This document shows positions 1 to 9,157 of a stretch of 56,357 nucleotides of DNA, one piece after another. Origin of the DNA: DAIDHZ01 sp035480255 (lineage in GTDB: Bacteria > Chlamydiota > Chlamydiia > Chlamydiales > SM23-39). Made by a program: the position numbers and the translations under genes. The stretch spans positions 1 to 56,357 of the forward strand of contig CAZVXF010000010.1 of NCBI GenBank assembly GCA_964630875.1. The letters are read 5' to 3'. Within the stretch, counting starts at the first letter, position 1, and each line of letters opens with the position of its first letter. Below the pieces are notes generated by a model. That model searched no databases and had not been told where the DNA came from. It saw nothing but the letters and a program-made list of their open reading frames with translations.

Positions 1-50
1 TTGGATTGTGGTTCCAAATGTCGCGGGTTCGAATCCCGTCGATCGCCCCA
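1..50 (+). tRNA. tRNA-His (GTG), 3' part only
   Basis: The window opens inside a tRNA. An anticodon stem TTGGA/TCCAA encloses the loop TTGTGGT, giving anticodon GTG (His). A T-arm GCGGG-TTCGAAT-CCCGT follows, then the acceptor 3' strand CGATCGC, discriminator C and an encoded CCA. C73 is the usual discriminator of bacterial tRNA-His. The 5' half lies outside the window. Unlike this gene, the tRNA-Phe at the other end does not encode CCA. Confidence 0.93.
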
Positions 51-62
51 TTTTCAAATTTC

Positions 63-821
63 ATGACTTTTTTTCAAGCTCTCATCCTTGGAATTGTCCA
101 GGGAATCACTGAATTTTTTCCAATCAGCTCATCCGCTCATCTTCGCCTCTTTAAGAACTTGATGCATATACCCGATGGAGAGCACCTACTCTATTTCGAC
201 CTCCTTTGCCATGCCGGCACCCTGCTTGCTGTCATTATTTATTTGAGAAAAGAGGTGTTCCTCGTCCTTGCGAGCATGCGGAAAATCGGACTATTTTTTC
301 TTGCCCTTCTCCCTCTTGTCCCTGCATATTTTCTTCTAAAGCCTGTCAGAATCGCACTTTCTGATCCGATGTATCTCGGGTATTTTCTTTTAGTCACCGC
401 TCTGATTTTATTTTCGGCATCTTTCATAGTGAAAAAAAATCCCCCAAAAACAATTCATGCTCTTTGGATTGGCATGGCACAAGCGCTTGCATTGATTCCA
501 GGAATTTCTAGAAGTGGGTCAACGATTGCTGTCGCCCGTTTCTGCGGTTGGACTTTAAAAGAAGGAGCTCTTTTTTCATTTTTGCTTGCAATTCCAACAA
601 TTTTAGGTGGAGAATTATTGGAAACAATTCAGCTTTTGAAAAGCACATCCGCGTCGATTGTCCCTTGGACAAGTTACGCAGCTGGCTTCCTCGCTTCTTT
701 CGGGAGTGGACTTTTCTCATGTAGAACGGTATTCTGGATTTATGAGCGAGGCTTGATTCGGCCCTTTGCTTGGTATTGTTTAACCGTTGGATTGATTGCC
801 CTATTATGGCTAAGAAATTAA
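63..821 (+). CDS. uppP: undecaprenyl-diphosphate phosphatase (BacA/UppP family)
   Basis: Integral membrane phosphatase that recycles undecaprenyl diphosphate to the monophosphate carrier for peptidoglycan and other cell-surface polymers. The 252-residue product has the two family signatures: GITEFFPISSSAH near residue 15, with the catalytic Glu and Ser, and PGISRSGST near residue 145, with the Arg/Ser loop. About seven hydrophobic segments surround them. I chose ATG 63 because the family starts with a short N-terminus ahead of QALILGIVQG; the upstream extension would translate the tRNA-His gene. The stop overlaps ftsK by 16 bp, so the two are co-transcribed. Slightly shorter than the usual 260-270 residues but complete. 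Confidence 0.93.
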   Translation: MTFFQALILGIVQGITEFFPISSSAHLRLFKNLMHIPDGEHLLYFDLLCHAGTLLAVIIYLRKEVFLVLASMRKIGLFFLALLPLVPAYFLLKPVRIALSDPMYLGYFLLVTALILFSASFIVKKNPPKTIHALWIGMAQALALIPGISRSGSTIAVARFCGWTLKEGALFSFLLAIPTILGGELLETIQLLKSTSASIVPWTSYAAGFLASFGSGLFSCRTVFWIYERGLIRPFAWYCLTVGLIALLWLRN

Positions 822-3097
822 AAGCAAAAAGAAAACCGATTCCGAATGACGCAAAGGCGATCATCTATTTGGTTTCTGCCTTTCTATCTTTTATATCTCT
901 TGCAAGCTTTACCTTTCTGGATCCGTCAGTCAATTGGTTAGGCTATATCGGTTACATTGCTGCCCTTGGAAGTGTATATCTTTTTGGATTGGCTTCTTAT
1001 CTATTGCCTGCCTATTTGTTTTGGCTCGGTGCAACACTGCTCACAAAGAAAAAGAATTCCTACACTGCCTACGACCACATCCATTTTTTTATTCTATTGA
1101 TATCCTGTGCTGCCTTACTGACCGTATTTGCAGACAGTTACCCCGATGCAGCTTCACGATGGAGCAGCTCAATTATTTCTGAAAAAGCGACATTTTACTT
1201 GCATACTGTTGTTCGACATAATTTAGGAGGGATTCCCTGTTACTTTCTCTATGCAGATCTGCCTGTAATCCCTTTACAAAGAATCTTGAACCCTACCGGC
1301 TGCACATTGATTTTTTCCTCTCTTGCACTGATTTCGTTCCTTTTCTTAACGCGAGTTCCTCTTTGGACTGTTCTTCAAACAATTGGTCAAGCCTCTACTT
1401 CCATGTTTCGAACATTTCTGCAATGGATCAAAAAGAAAAGAGTGAAGCCAATCGTCCCCAAGGCTACAAAAAGTGTGAAGATCAATTTACCTGTTGAGAA
1501 AAAACTGGAAGAAATCATTACCGAAGAAAGATTCAAACCGAAAATAATTGAGGCCAAACCGCAACCTATACTTAAAAAAGAACCCATTGCTGTCCCGACA
1601 AAGAGCCTCATCCTTCCTTCTAGCAGCAATTATTCGGCACCCCATGCAAATCTTTTATCCTCGGGGAGTCAAAAAACAGACCAGCCTACGCTGAAAAAAG
1701 ACCTCATGCATCAAGCAGCGGTTTTAGAAGAAACTCTGCGTAGTTTCGGCATCGATGCAAAAGTCGGAGAAATCAATAGTGGTCCGACCATTACTTCATT
1801 TGAAGTCCATCCATCAGTCGGCGTTAAAGTGCAGAAGATTAAGGCTTTAGAAAACGACATCGCCTTAAATATGCAGGCGAAGTCCATCCGGATTGTCGCA
1901 CCCATTCCAGGTAAAGCTGCTGTGGGCGTGGAAGTTCCTGCAATCCATCCGCAAGAGGTCAACTTCAAAGAGATGCTCAATGCCTACACGCAAAAAGGCA
2001 AAAAAATGCAGATCCCCATTTTACTCGGGAAAGCAATCAATGGAGATTGGGTGTTTTCAGATCTGGCAAAAATGCCTCACCTTCTCATTGCAGGGGCGAC
2101 AGGTTCTGGTAAATCTGTTTGCGTGAATACAATTGTCATGTCGATTCTCATGAATGCGCGACCTGAAGAGGTGAAATTCTTGATGATTGACCCGAAGAAA
2201 GTGGAACTCACTCAGTACTCTCGACTCCCGCATATGATTGCGCCTGTCATTACAGAAGCTCATGGGGCATACGCAGCCTTGCAATGGCTTGTGAAAGAAA
2301 TGCAAGTGCGCTACGAAATATTAAAACAATTAGGGCTTCGTAATATTTCTTCATTCAATAGCCGCACAATCAACAAAGAACTTGAAAGCTCTCTCGGGAT
2401 TCCTGTCCCAGAGCATATGCCGTTTATTGTTGCGATGGTCGATGAGTTTGCAGATTTGATGATGGTTTCAAGCGCCGATATTGAAACCCCCATTGCAAGA
2501 ATTGCTCAAATGGCAAGAGCTGTCGGAATCCATCTCATTTTAGCCACACAGCGTCCATCTAGAGAAGTCATTACAGGGATTATTAAAGCAAACATCCCCA
2601 CAAGAATTTCTTTTAAAGTTGCCAGCCGAATTAACTCCCAAATTATTCTCGATGATGTAGGTGCTGAAAGTCTACTTGGAAACGGAGATCTACTTTTCCT
2701 CCCACCTGGATCATCTCAACTTGTGCGCGCACAAGGAGCCTACATTAGCGATGAAGACATCAATAAAGTCATTCAACATATTACTAAATCTGCTGAACCG
2801 AATTACTTAATTCCATCCTTTGATTCCTTTAAATCTCTAGACCTCGCAGAATCGAGTGAGCCAAAAGGAAAAGACAGCCTTTACGAACAAGCTCTGAATA
2901 TCGTTGTCAGCTCAAAAAATGCTTCTACTACCTATTTGCAACGAAAACTAAAAATAGGATATGCAAGAGCCGCCGGCCTAATGGATGAGTTAGAAGAAAA
3001 TGGGATCATTAGCCCAGCTGACGGGGCAAAACCGCGTAGAATTCTATCAACACAGGGAACTCTTTCAATCGAGGAACTCGATGATGAAATTTCTTAG
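806..3097 (+). CDS. ftsK: DNA translocase FtsK/SpoIIIE
   Basis: Septum-associated ATPase that pumps chromosomal DNA during division. The 763-residue protein has about four hydrophobic segments in residues 15-200, a Lys/Pro-rich linker (about 215-300), a RecA-like motor with Walker A GATGSGKS near residue 430 and Walker B MVDEFADLMM near 550. A C-terminal winged-helix gamma domain (about 690-750, ending GLMDELEENGIISPADGAKP) normally reads KOPS-type sequences. The short linker is typical of SpoIIIE-like forms. Start ATG 806 (MAKKLKAKRK) lies inside the uppP 3' end. The 3' end overlaps the next gene by 17 bp, so this is a tightly packed three-gene unit. Confidence 0.95.
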   Translation: MAKKLKAKRKPIPNDAKAIIYLVSAFLSFISLASFTFLDPSVNWLGYIGYIAALGSVYLFGLASYLLPAYLFWLGATLLTKKKNSYTAYDHIHFFILLISCAALLTVFADSYPDAASRWSSSIISEKATFYLHTVVRHNLGGIPCYFLYADLPVIPLQRILNPTGCTLIFSSLALISFLFLTRVPLWTVLQTIGQASTSMFRTFLQWIKKKRVKPIVPKATKSVKINLPVEKKLEEIITEERFKPKIIEAKPQPILKKEPIAVPTKSLILPSSSNYSAPHANLLSSGSQKTDQPTLKKDLMHQAAVLEETLRSFGIDAKVGEINSGPTITSFEVHPSVGVKVQKIKALENDIALNMQAKSIRIVAPIPGKAAVGVEVPAIHPQEVNFKEMLNAYTQKGKKMQIPILLGKAINGDWVFSDLAKMPHLLIAGATGSGKSVCVNTIVMSILMNARPEEVKFLMIDPKKVELTQYSRLPHMIAPVITEAHGAYAALQWLVKEMQVRYEILKQLGLRNISSFNSRTINKELESSLGIPVPEHMPFIVAMVDEFADLMMVSSADIETPIARIAQMARAVGIHLILATQRPSREVITGIIKANIPTRISFKVASRINSQIILDDVGAESLLGNGDLLFLPPGSSQLVRAQGAYISDEDINKVIQHITKSAEPNYLIPSFDSFKSLDLAESSEPKGKDSLYEQALNIVVSSKNASTTYLQRKLKIGYARAAGLMDELEENGIISPADGAKPRRILSTQGTLSIEELDDEIS

Positions 3098-4589
3098 CCT
3101 TTTTTTGTTGTGTCTATCTTTGCAAGCAGAACACTTATCTTCTCTTTACTCAACACTTGATCCAAATTCTGTTGCACAGCACTTCGCCTTTTATGAACTC
3201 TATCCCACAACAAAAGAGGGCAGAAACTCACTTCGACATGCTTGGGAATTGTTAAAAGGGACTGGCGATCCAGAAATGATTCTGCCTGCCATCGATCTTC
3301 AGCCAATGATTACACTTGTCAATCGCACAAGCGAAGAACAAACCCCCTTGTTAAGCGATGAACAGCTTGCAGTGATTGAACGACTTTCACAAAATCTTGG
3401 GAATCGAAATCTTCGGGGCTTTAATCTTTGGAATCAGGAAGAAATACTGGCTCTCCAACCCAATGAAATGGATATAGCCAGAGGATTACTCGTTGCTGAA
3501 ATCGGTAGTCAAGAAAAATCGAAAATTCGGAGTTATGAAGCAACTCTTGATTTAATGGCCCTTCAGATACTTGCCCGCCTCACGCCAGACGCAACCCCAC
3601 TGCAGAAAGTGCGAGCCATCAACGACTATATTTTTTCTGAAATGCGCTTCCGATTTCCTCCTCACTCTCTGCATGCAAAAGACATTGATCTCTATACCTT
3701 TCTCCCCTCCGTTCTCGATAGTAGAAAAGGGGTCTGCTTGGGAGTCTCTATCCTCTACCTATGCCTAGCCCAAAGACTCGATCTTCAACTCGAATCGGTG
3801 ACGCCTCCGGGTCACATTTATGTTCGACATGTCAGTGCAGATGGTGAAATTACAAACATCGAAACAACAGCTCGAGGAATTGATTTACCATCGGAGGTGT
3901 TTCTCGGAGTGGAAACTAAATCGCTACAAACCAGAAATCCAAAAGAAGTCATCGGTCTTGCCTTTATGAACCAAGCAGCTGTGAGCTGGCATCGAGAAGA
4001 CCCCTTTAGAGCCATTGAGCTCTATCAAAAAGCCATGCCCTTTCTCCCCAATGACTATCTGTTGAATATGTTTCTTGGATTTAATTACCTTTTTGTCGGA
4101 AAAGAAGCTGAAGGTAAAGCTCTTTTAGAAAAAGTGAAAGGCGTCATCCCAGAACACGCAGTCTCAACGGATACAGTCTCTGAAGATTATTTAGCGGGTT
4201 TAGCAGATGCAGAAAGCATACGCACAGTTTTTTCTGAAGTAAATGAAACAAGAACATCGATTCTGAATAAACGAAAAAAAATTGAAGCCGTCGTCCAAAA
4301 GTACCCAAAATTTCGTCAAGGACTCCTTGCACTTGCAATTACCTATCTACAATTGGGAAGGGAAAAAGAAGCCCTTCCTATCCTCGAGCGCTATCATGCG
4401 ATTCACCCCCAAGACCCGACAGTAAACTACTACCTATCTGCCATTCACTTGCAACGCAGGAATTACCCTAAAAGCTGGAAGTATCTAAACATAGCTGAAA
4501 AGCTTGTAAAAGAAAAGAATCACGAACCAAAAGCACTTCAAGAAATCAGAAAAAAGTTACAAAAAGTGTGCCCTCAGTCAGAGGATTGA
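3081..4589 (+). CDS. secreted transglutaminase-like (SirB1-type) and TPR protein
   Basis: The 502-residue protein begins with a hydrophobic leader (MMKFLSLFLLCLSLQA), which suggests export. A transglutaminase-like fold follows: Cys in KGVCLGVSILY at about residue 217 and His in PPGHIYVRH at about 244, then NIETTARG where the third catalytic acid would lie. Tandem TPR-like helices fill about 310-490 (for example FLGFNYLFVGKEAEGKALL and TVNYYLSAIHLQRRNY). This is the SirB1-type arrangement; enzymatic activity has not been shown for most such proteins. The start overlaps the ftsK stop by 17 bp. ATG 3081 was preferred over longer starts because it places the leader at the N-terminus. Confidence 0.75.
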   Translation: MMKFLSLFLLCLSLQAEHLSSLYSTLDPNSVAQHFAFYELYPTTKEGRNSLRHAWELLKGTGDPEMILPAIDLQPMITLVNRTSEEQTPLLSDEQLAVIERLSQNLGNRNLRGFNLWNQEEILALQPNEMDIARGLLVAEIGSQEKSKIRSYEATLDLMALQILARLTPDATPLQKVRAINDYIFSEMRFRFPPHSLHAKDIDLYTFLPSVLDSRKGVCLGVSILYLCLAQRLDLQLESVTPPGHIYVRHVSADGEITNIETTARGIDLPSEVFLGVETKSLQTRNPKEVIGLAFMNQAAVSWHREDPFRAIELYQKAMPFLPNDYLLNMFLGFNYLFVGKEAEGKALLEKVKGVIPEHAVSTDTVSEDYLAGLADAESIRTVFSEVNETRTSILNKRKKIEAVVQKYPKFRQGLLALAITYLQLGREKEALPILERYHAIHPQDPTVNYYLSAIHLQRRNYPKSWKYLNIAEKLVKEKNHEPKALQEIRKKLQKVCPQSED

Positions 4590-4657
4590 ATACAACTATT
4601 ATAATCATTTTTTTGATAAATGGTATAAGCTTGTTCTTGACTCGTTTTAACAATATT

Positions 4658-4703
4658 GGATAGAAAAGAAGGTCAAAGATAATATTTACCGACCTTTCTA
4701 TCC
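4658..4703. terminator. inverted repeat between convergent genes
   Basis: GGATAGAAA then GGTC on the left pairs with GACC-TTTCTATCC on the right, with a 4-nt bulge on the left and an AT-rich loop. It lies in the 133-bp gap between two converging genes (ends 4589 and 4723). It could act as a bidirectional transcription barrier, but no clear T-run follows either arm. Confidence 0.45.
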
Positions 4704-4722
4704 ATGAAAAACAAGATCATCG

Positions 4723-5376
4723 TTACTTTAAAGCTACTGTCGGCGATGCTGCTGGAGAATGCGTTTCTGATCCTCGAGAAGCCAAGGTTGGGGATGCAGT
4801 TTCAGATGGATCCGCGTCTTTAGAATGACTGTTCTCTATCGAAGCTTCTTTCTTTTGACTCAAAAGGCCTACAAAACCTTCTGCTCCAAAAATCATATCC
4901 ATTTGGACCCCTCGTACTAGCGGTCTAGCTCCTGGCGAATCATTCTCCTCCTGACATTGTGCAACGGCTAATCTCTCGAATTGCGCTGTCTCATTCATGT
5001 TAAAAGGTGTGTCGCTGCACACAAACGGCGTCCCAGATGGGGTACCTGTCTCCGATACTACCTCTAGAACTACAAATTGGTTCCCATTTGCTTGCGGTTT
5101 AGCTTCTGCTGAATCACTAGCAATCTGAGCTAGCGTTGACACTGCTACATCGTCTGTTTTCTGAGAACAACTAGGGTTAGGACTCAGTCCGCTTATATCT
5201 AGCACTGTACTTCCTTGAATAGATTGGACATTCTCGACATCGGGACTACTTCTCTGACTAAAAACCGAACTTGAATAAACACTCAACTCATCTTCCTCAG
5301 ATCGAATCGGTATTCTAATACCAGGTAATATTCCACTTATTTCTGTATAATCCATCATTGTTTCTGTATCAATCAT
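4723..5376 (-). CDS. hypothetical acidic Ser/Thr-rich protein
   Basis: 217 residues with no fold I recognise. The product is rich in Ser, Thr, Glu and Pro, low in hydrophobic stretches, and has no signal peptide or membrane segment. It resembles the disordered, lineage-specific proteins often proposed as type III effectors in chlamydiae, but nothing specific proves that. A very AT-rich 5' flank (5377-5460) would hold its promoter. The gene stands alone on the minus strand between two plus-strand groups. The C-terminus carries repeated short motifs such as ETASPT, ETHSPA and ASPTVA. A spurious ORF is possible but unlikely given its length and intact frame. Confidence 0.55.
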   Translation of the reverse strand: MIDTETMMDYTEISGILPGIRIPIRSEEDELSVYSSSVFSQRSSPDVENVQSIQGSTVLDISGLSPNPSCSQKTDDVAVSTLAQIASDSAEAKPQANGNQFVVLEVVSETGTPSGTPFVCSDTPFNMNETAQFERLAVAQCQEENDSPGARPLVRGVQMDMIFGAEGFVGLLSQKKEASIENSHSKDADPSETASPTLASRGSETHSPAASPTVALK

Positions 5377-5552
5377 TTTTATCCTATTTTTTATATAAAT
5401 TAATAATAATATTATAACTTAAATTACTAATTATAGTCAAACTTCTCAAAAACTGTAAGTCATTGTGGTTGAATGAATTGAGGATTTGCTTGAGAAAAAC
5501 TCGCAAAACATGCATGATAGGCCGTCAAAACATTACGAAATTAGGAACTTCT

Positions 5553-5825
5553 ATGCCTAGAACATGTATCCTCACTGGTAGAAAACCAAGCTTTGGAAGA
5601 AGCTATACCTTGCGCGGTATTGCGAAAAAGAAAAAAGGGATTGGTCTTAAAATCACTGGCTGCACAAATCGCCGTTTTAACCCAAATCTACAAGAAAAGC
5701 GCATTTATAATCCTGATGATGGACGTTTCTACACATTACGTCTTTCCACTGCTGCTTTACGCACAGTCGACAAAAAAGGCATCGGCGCAGTTGTCAGAGA
5801 TCTAAAAAAGCAAGGCAAGCTATAA
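5553..5825 (+). CDS. rpmB: 50S ribosomal protein bL28
   Basis: 90 residues beginning MPRTCILTGRKPSFGRSYT and continuing GIAKKKKGIGLKITG, the bL28 pattern and close to chlamydial L28 in length (about 89). The start ATG 5553 follows TTAGGAAC, a plausible ribosome binding site. The longer ORF upstream has no family support and is rejected. The next gene, a PLD-family protein, also neighbours rpmB in C. trachomatis as I recall it. Confidence 0.95.
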   Translation: MPRTCILTGRKPSFGRSYTLRGIAKKKKGIGLKITGCTNRRFNPNLQEKRIYNPDDGRFYTLRLSTAALRTVDKKGIGAVVRDLKKQGKL

Positions 5826-5831
5826 TTCTTT

Positions 5832-5852
5832 AGTCCCTCTGCTAGAGGGACT
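5832..5852 (+). terminator. hairpin after rpmB
   Basis: AGTCCCTCT and AGAGGGACT form a perfect 9-bp stem with loop GCT, six bases after the rpmB stop. No T-run follows, so it may be an mRNA 3' end stabiliser or attenuator ahead of the PLD gene rather than a classical terminator. Confidence 0.55.
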
Positions 5853-5867
5853 TAAATCTAGGTTAGA

Positions 5868-6914
5868 TTGACCTTTTCTACCTCAAGAGATTCTTACCGT
5901 CCGCAGTCTTTTGCCAAGAAAAAGTCATTCCCCTATGCCCTAGTGGCCACATGCATATTTTGTATCTGGCTAATCTGGAAATCTGTCACCCCTGCACTTC
6001 CTGAGTCTTCGAGACCTCCCAAAATTTATTCCAATCCTTCGCGAGAAGACTTAAGACTCACCTTTATTAGCGCAATTGGAAAAGCTAAAAAGTCTATTTT
6101 TCTCTGCATGTTTGGATTGAATGATCCAGCTCTTTTACATGCACTTTCGGCAAAATCAAAAAAAAATATTCCGATTAATATTTATTATGACACAAAAGGA
6201 TCGCCAGATATCAGAAAACATATTCCCGGGGCTGTCATTCATCCCATTCTCACGTCTGGAATTATGCATCAAAAAATTATGATCCTTGATGATGAAACAG
6301 TCTTTTTAGGATCGGCGAATTTCACCAATGCTTCGCTAAAAATGCATGATAATCTTGTGATCGGATTAAAGAATCAAAAAATTGCCCACTTTTTGAAAGA
6401 GAGGGTACCCAATATTCCCGGCTATATGCGTTGTCTTGTTGGCGGTCAGGATGTAGAACTGTGGTTGCTGCCCGACTTAAAAGGCCATGCCTTGACAGAT
6501 CTAAAGAGAAAAATGAAGCAAGCATCAAGATCGATCCAAGTGGCTCTATTTACCCTCACGCATCACATTTTAATCGAAGAACTGATTCAAGCAAGAAAAA
6601 GGGGCGTTGATGTCACAGTGATACTAGATATGCACTCGTCACTGGGTGCGAGTCGTCAAGCCCTAGAAATGCTGACAAACGCAAACATTCGAGTTCTAGT
6701 TAGCCAAGGAGTGCAATTAATGCATCACAAATTTGCCTACATTGATGAACGAATTCTCATTGCAGGTTCTGCCAATTGGACAAAAGCTGCCTTTGCAAAG
6801 AACTGCGACAGTTTCATTGTTTTACACAATGTAAATGCTGAGCAAAAGGCATGCATGAAAAAAATCTGGAAAAAGCTCATTACAACAGCGAAACCACCTG
6901 TCATGAGAAAATAA
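5868..6914 (+). CDS. membrane-anchored phospholipase D family protein
   Basis: 348 residues with one N-terminal transmembrane segment (about 19-39, FPYALVATCIFCIWLIW) and two HKD motifs: HQKIMILD at about residue 134 followed by GSANFTNAS, and HHKFAYID at about 286 followed by GSANWTKAA. Two HKD motifs make one PLD active site, with the two His residues catalytic. The domain should face outward from the inner membrane. Substrates in this family range from phospholipids to nucleic acids, so the reaction is not fixed. No ATG precedes the membrane segment; the frame starts at TTG 5868, so initiation there is an inference. It lies just after rpmB, the arrangement I recall from C. trachomatis. Confidence 0.85.
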   Translation: MTFSTSRDSYRPQSFAKKKSFPYALVATCIFCIWLIWKSVTPALPESSRPPKIYSNPSREDLRLTFISAIGKAKKSIFLCMFGLNDPALLHALSAKSKKNIPINIYYDTKGSPDIRKHIPGAVIHPILTSGIMHQKIMILDDETVFLGSANFTNASLKMHDNLVIGLKNQKIAHFLKERVPNIPGYMRCLVGGQDVELWLLPDLKGHALTDLKRKMKQASRSIQVALFTLTHHILIEELIQARKRGVDVTVILDMHSSLGASRQALEMLTNANIRVLVSQGVQLMHHKFAYIDERILIAGSANWTKAAFAKNCDSFIVLHNVNAEQKACMKKIWKKLITTAKPPVMRK

Positions 6915-6953
6915 ATTTCTTTTATTATTCCTGATCGGTTTATATATGAAATT

Positions 6954-7529
6954 ATGAACATCTTTTCGATTGCCTTGACTCTTTTCCTTCTGATGGATTC
7001 GATCGGTAATATTCCGTTATACTTAAGCCTTTTGAAAAATCTCGATGGGAAAAGACAGCGTTTTGTCATTTTGCGGGAATTATTCATCGCGTTGATTGTC
7101 ATCATTATTTTTATGTTTCTTGGTGACTGGCTCATGGACTTTTTGCAAATCGATGAAGGGACAATTCAGATTGCGGGAGGCATCATCCTCTTTTTAATTT
7201 GCTTAAAGATGATTTTCCCATCAAAAGACGATCCCAAAGAAAAAAACCCGAAAGGAGAAGAGCCCCTTGTTGTTCCTTTGGCAGTTCCCTTCATTGCAGG
7301 TCCCGCAGTGTTAGCAGCTGTCATTATTTTTTCAAGACAACACATCAGCCATTGGATCATGATGGGTGCAATTATTATTGCTTGGGTTGCATCGTTGATT
7401 ATCTTGCTTGCCTCTTCTTATTTACATAATCTTCTTGGATGGAGAGGCCTAACTGCAATTGAACGATTAATGGGTCTTATTTTAATTCTGATTGCAGTTC
7501 AAATGTTTATGAATGGTATTCGCGCTTGA
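6954..7529 (+). CDS. MarC family integral membrane protein
   Basis: 191 residues with about six membrane-spanning helices. The N-terminus NIFSIALTLFLLMDSIGNIPLYLSLL and the central PLAVPFIAGPAVLAAVI are the MarC/UPF0056 signatures, including the duplicated Pro/Gly helix breaks. The family is annotated as a possible small-molecule or amino-acid transporter; function is not settled. The stop TGA overlaps the TTG start of truA, and map follows, giving a compact three-gene unit. A marC-like gene beside map is a chlamydial arrangement as I remember it. Confidence 0.88.
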   Translation: MNIFSIALTLFLLMDSIGNIPLYLSLLKNLDGKRQRFVILRELFIALIVIIIFMFLGDWLMDFLQIDEGTIQIAGGIILFLICLKMIFPSKDDPKEKNPKGEEPLVVPLAVPFIAGPAVLAAVIIFSRQHISHWIMMGAIIIAWVASLIILLASSYLHNLLGWRGLTAIERLMGLILILIAVQMFMNGIRA

Positions 7530-8266
7530 AGCATCATTTTCATGCAATCGTTGCCTACGATGGTACTAACTATTTCGGTTGGCAAGCCACAAAATCAGGT
7601 CCAAGCATTCAGAAATCACTTGCTATTGCAATTGAGAAAGTAACCCAAGAAAAGGTCATCCCTGAGGCCGCGAGTCGAACGGATCGGGGTGTGCATGCGG
7701 AAGGACAATCCATTTCATTTGTGTTAAGTAAGCCATGGGATCCTCATCGTTTGAAAAGAGCCATGAATACTTATCTACCGCCTGACATTCGTGTTCGGCA
7801 ATTGAACGAGACTTTTAAAGATTTCCATCCAACCATTCAAGCCGTTGCAAAGGTATACAATTATCGACTTTCTTTAACTCCTTTTCAGATTCCTTTTGAT
7901 CGATTGTATGCATGGCATTTTCCCAGACCAATAGATCGAGAAGTCATGGAAAAATCTGCTGCACTCCTCCTGGGTTCTCACAATTTTAGCTCTTTTACAT
8001 CTAGAGCCGACAAACGACCTGTGTGTACCCTTTTTTCCATTGAGACGACCTATTTGGATCGAACATTCCAAATCTCTCTCAAAGGGGATCGATTTCTCTA
8101 TAAAATGGCCCGGACGATTGTGGGCACCCTCATTTATATCGGAGCCGGAAAACTTCCCATCGATATCATTGTTGAACTTTTATCTTGTCCTGATCGAAGA
8201 AATGCAGGGATGACCGCACCTGCTCATGGCCTTTTTCTATCGTCTGTGATATACTCCCCGCCATGA
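7526..8266 (+). CDS. truA: tRNA pseudouridine(38-40) synthase
   Basis: 246-residue TruA. It isomerises U38-U40 in the anticodon arm of many tRNAs. The catalytic Asp is D53 in SRTDRGVHA; other conserved blocks are VAYDGTNYFGWQ at the N-terminus and FLYKMARTIVGTL near 190. Initiation appears to use TTG 7526, which overlaps the marC stop (TTGA); no ATG is available before the conserved start of the fold, so translational coupling is likely. The stop overlaps the map start as ATGA. Confidence 0.93.
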   Translation: MKHHFHAIVAYDGTNYFGWQATKSGPSIQKSLAIAIEKVTQEKVIPEAASRTDRGVHAEGQSISFVLSKPWDPHRLKRAMNTYLPPDIRVRQLNETFKDFHPTIQAVAKVYNYRLSLTPFQIPFDRLYAWHFPRPIDREVMEKSAALLLGSHNFSSFTSRADKRPVCTLFSIETTYLDRTFQISLKGDRFLYKMARTIVGTLIYIGAGKLPIDIIVELLSCPDRRNAGMTAPAHGLFLSSVIYSPP

Positions 8267-9120
8267 TCTCAAGAAATGACCCATGCTGGTGCGGAAGTTC
8301 GCAAAAATGGAAGAAATGCCATTATCCTGCCCTCCCTCCTAAGTCTCAAGAGCAAGACTATTTAAAAAAATACGGGATCATTTTAAAAAACGAAGAACAA
8401 ATTCAAAAAATTACTAGAGCTTGTCAAGTCACAGTGAAAATTTTAGATGCCTTATGCAAGGCAGCCATTGCAGGCATCACAACGCAACAGCTGGATGATC
8501 TTTCTCGCGAGCTTCATCGCAAAGAAGGAGCGATCCCTGCCCCTCTTGGCTATGGAACTCCTCCGTTCCCCAAATCCATTTGCACTTCCCTAAACGAAGT
8601 GATCTGTCATGGAATTCCTGATCAGCGGCCATTACAAGATGGAGATATTCTCAATATTGATGTCTCTTGCATTGTCAATGGATTTTATGGAGACACAAGC
8701 CGCATGGTCATGATCGGAAATGTCAGTCCAGAAAAAAGACATGTCGTGAACGTCTCATATGAGTGTTTGCAAAGAGCCATTCAAGTATGCAAGCCTGGAG
8801 CACCCATTTGGCATATTGGAGAAGCAATAGAGGATTACGCACGCTCTCAAAATTGCTCTGTTGTCAATCAGTTTGTTGGGCATGGACTCGGCCTAGAATT
8901 CCATGAGCTGCCTGAAATCCCTCACCATTACAATGATTGTGAAATCCCTATGGCGCCAGGGATGATTTTTACGATCGAACCGATGATTAATCTAGGTGTA
9001 CGAGATGCTGTGATCGATCCAAAGGATCATTGGACTGCAAGAACAAAAGATGGGAAACCATCCGCACAGTGGGAACATACAATCCTAATTACTGAAAGCG
9101 GACATAAAGTTCTCACTTAA
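8263..9120 (+). CDS. map: type I methionine aminopeptidase with SEC-C zinc motif
   Basis: Removes N-terminal Met from new proteins. The 285-residue product starts with a SEC-C zinc-binding motif (NDPCWCGSSQKWKKCHYP), which also occurs on chlamydial and some other bacterial MetAPs and can contact the ribosome. The catalytic pita-bread domain follows with metal ligands in NIDVSCIVNGFYGDTS (two Asp), GHGLGLEFHE (His), FTIEPM (Glu) and QWEHTI (Glu), plus the substrate-binding ICHGIPD. The ATG overlaps the truA stop by 4 bp. It ends 38 bp from a convergent gene. Confidence 0.95.
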   Translation: MISRNDPCWCGSSQKWKKCHYPALPPKSQEQDYLKKYGIILKNEEQIQKITRACQVTVKILDALCKAAIAGITTQQLDDLSRELHRKEGAIPAPLGYGTPPFPKSICTSLNEVICHGIPDQRPLQDGDILNIDVSCIVNGFYGDTSRMVMIGNVSPEKRHVVNVSYECLQRAIQVCKPGAPIWHIGEAIEDYARSQNCSVVNQFVGHGLGLEFHELPEIPHHYNDCEIPMAPGMIFTIEPMINLGVRDAVIDPKDHWTARTKDGKPSAQWEHTILITESGHKVLT

Positions 9121-9157
9121 AATAAATAATACTGTTGAGACGACGGCGTATTAGATT

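Noticed and set aside
5463..5552. N-terminal extension of bL28
   Set aside because: Ribosomal protein L28 starts at the ATG 5553; the extension is unrelated to the family.
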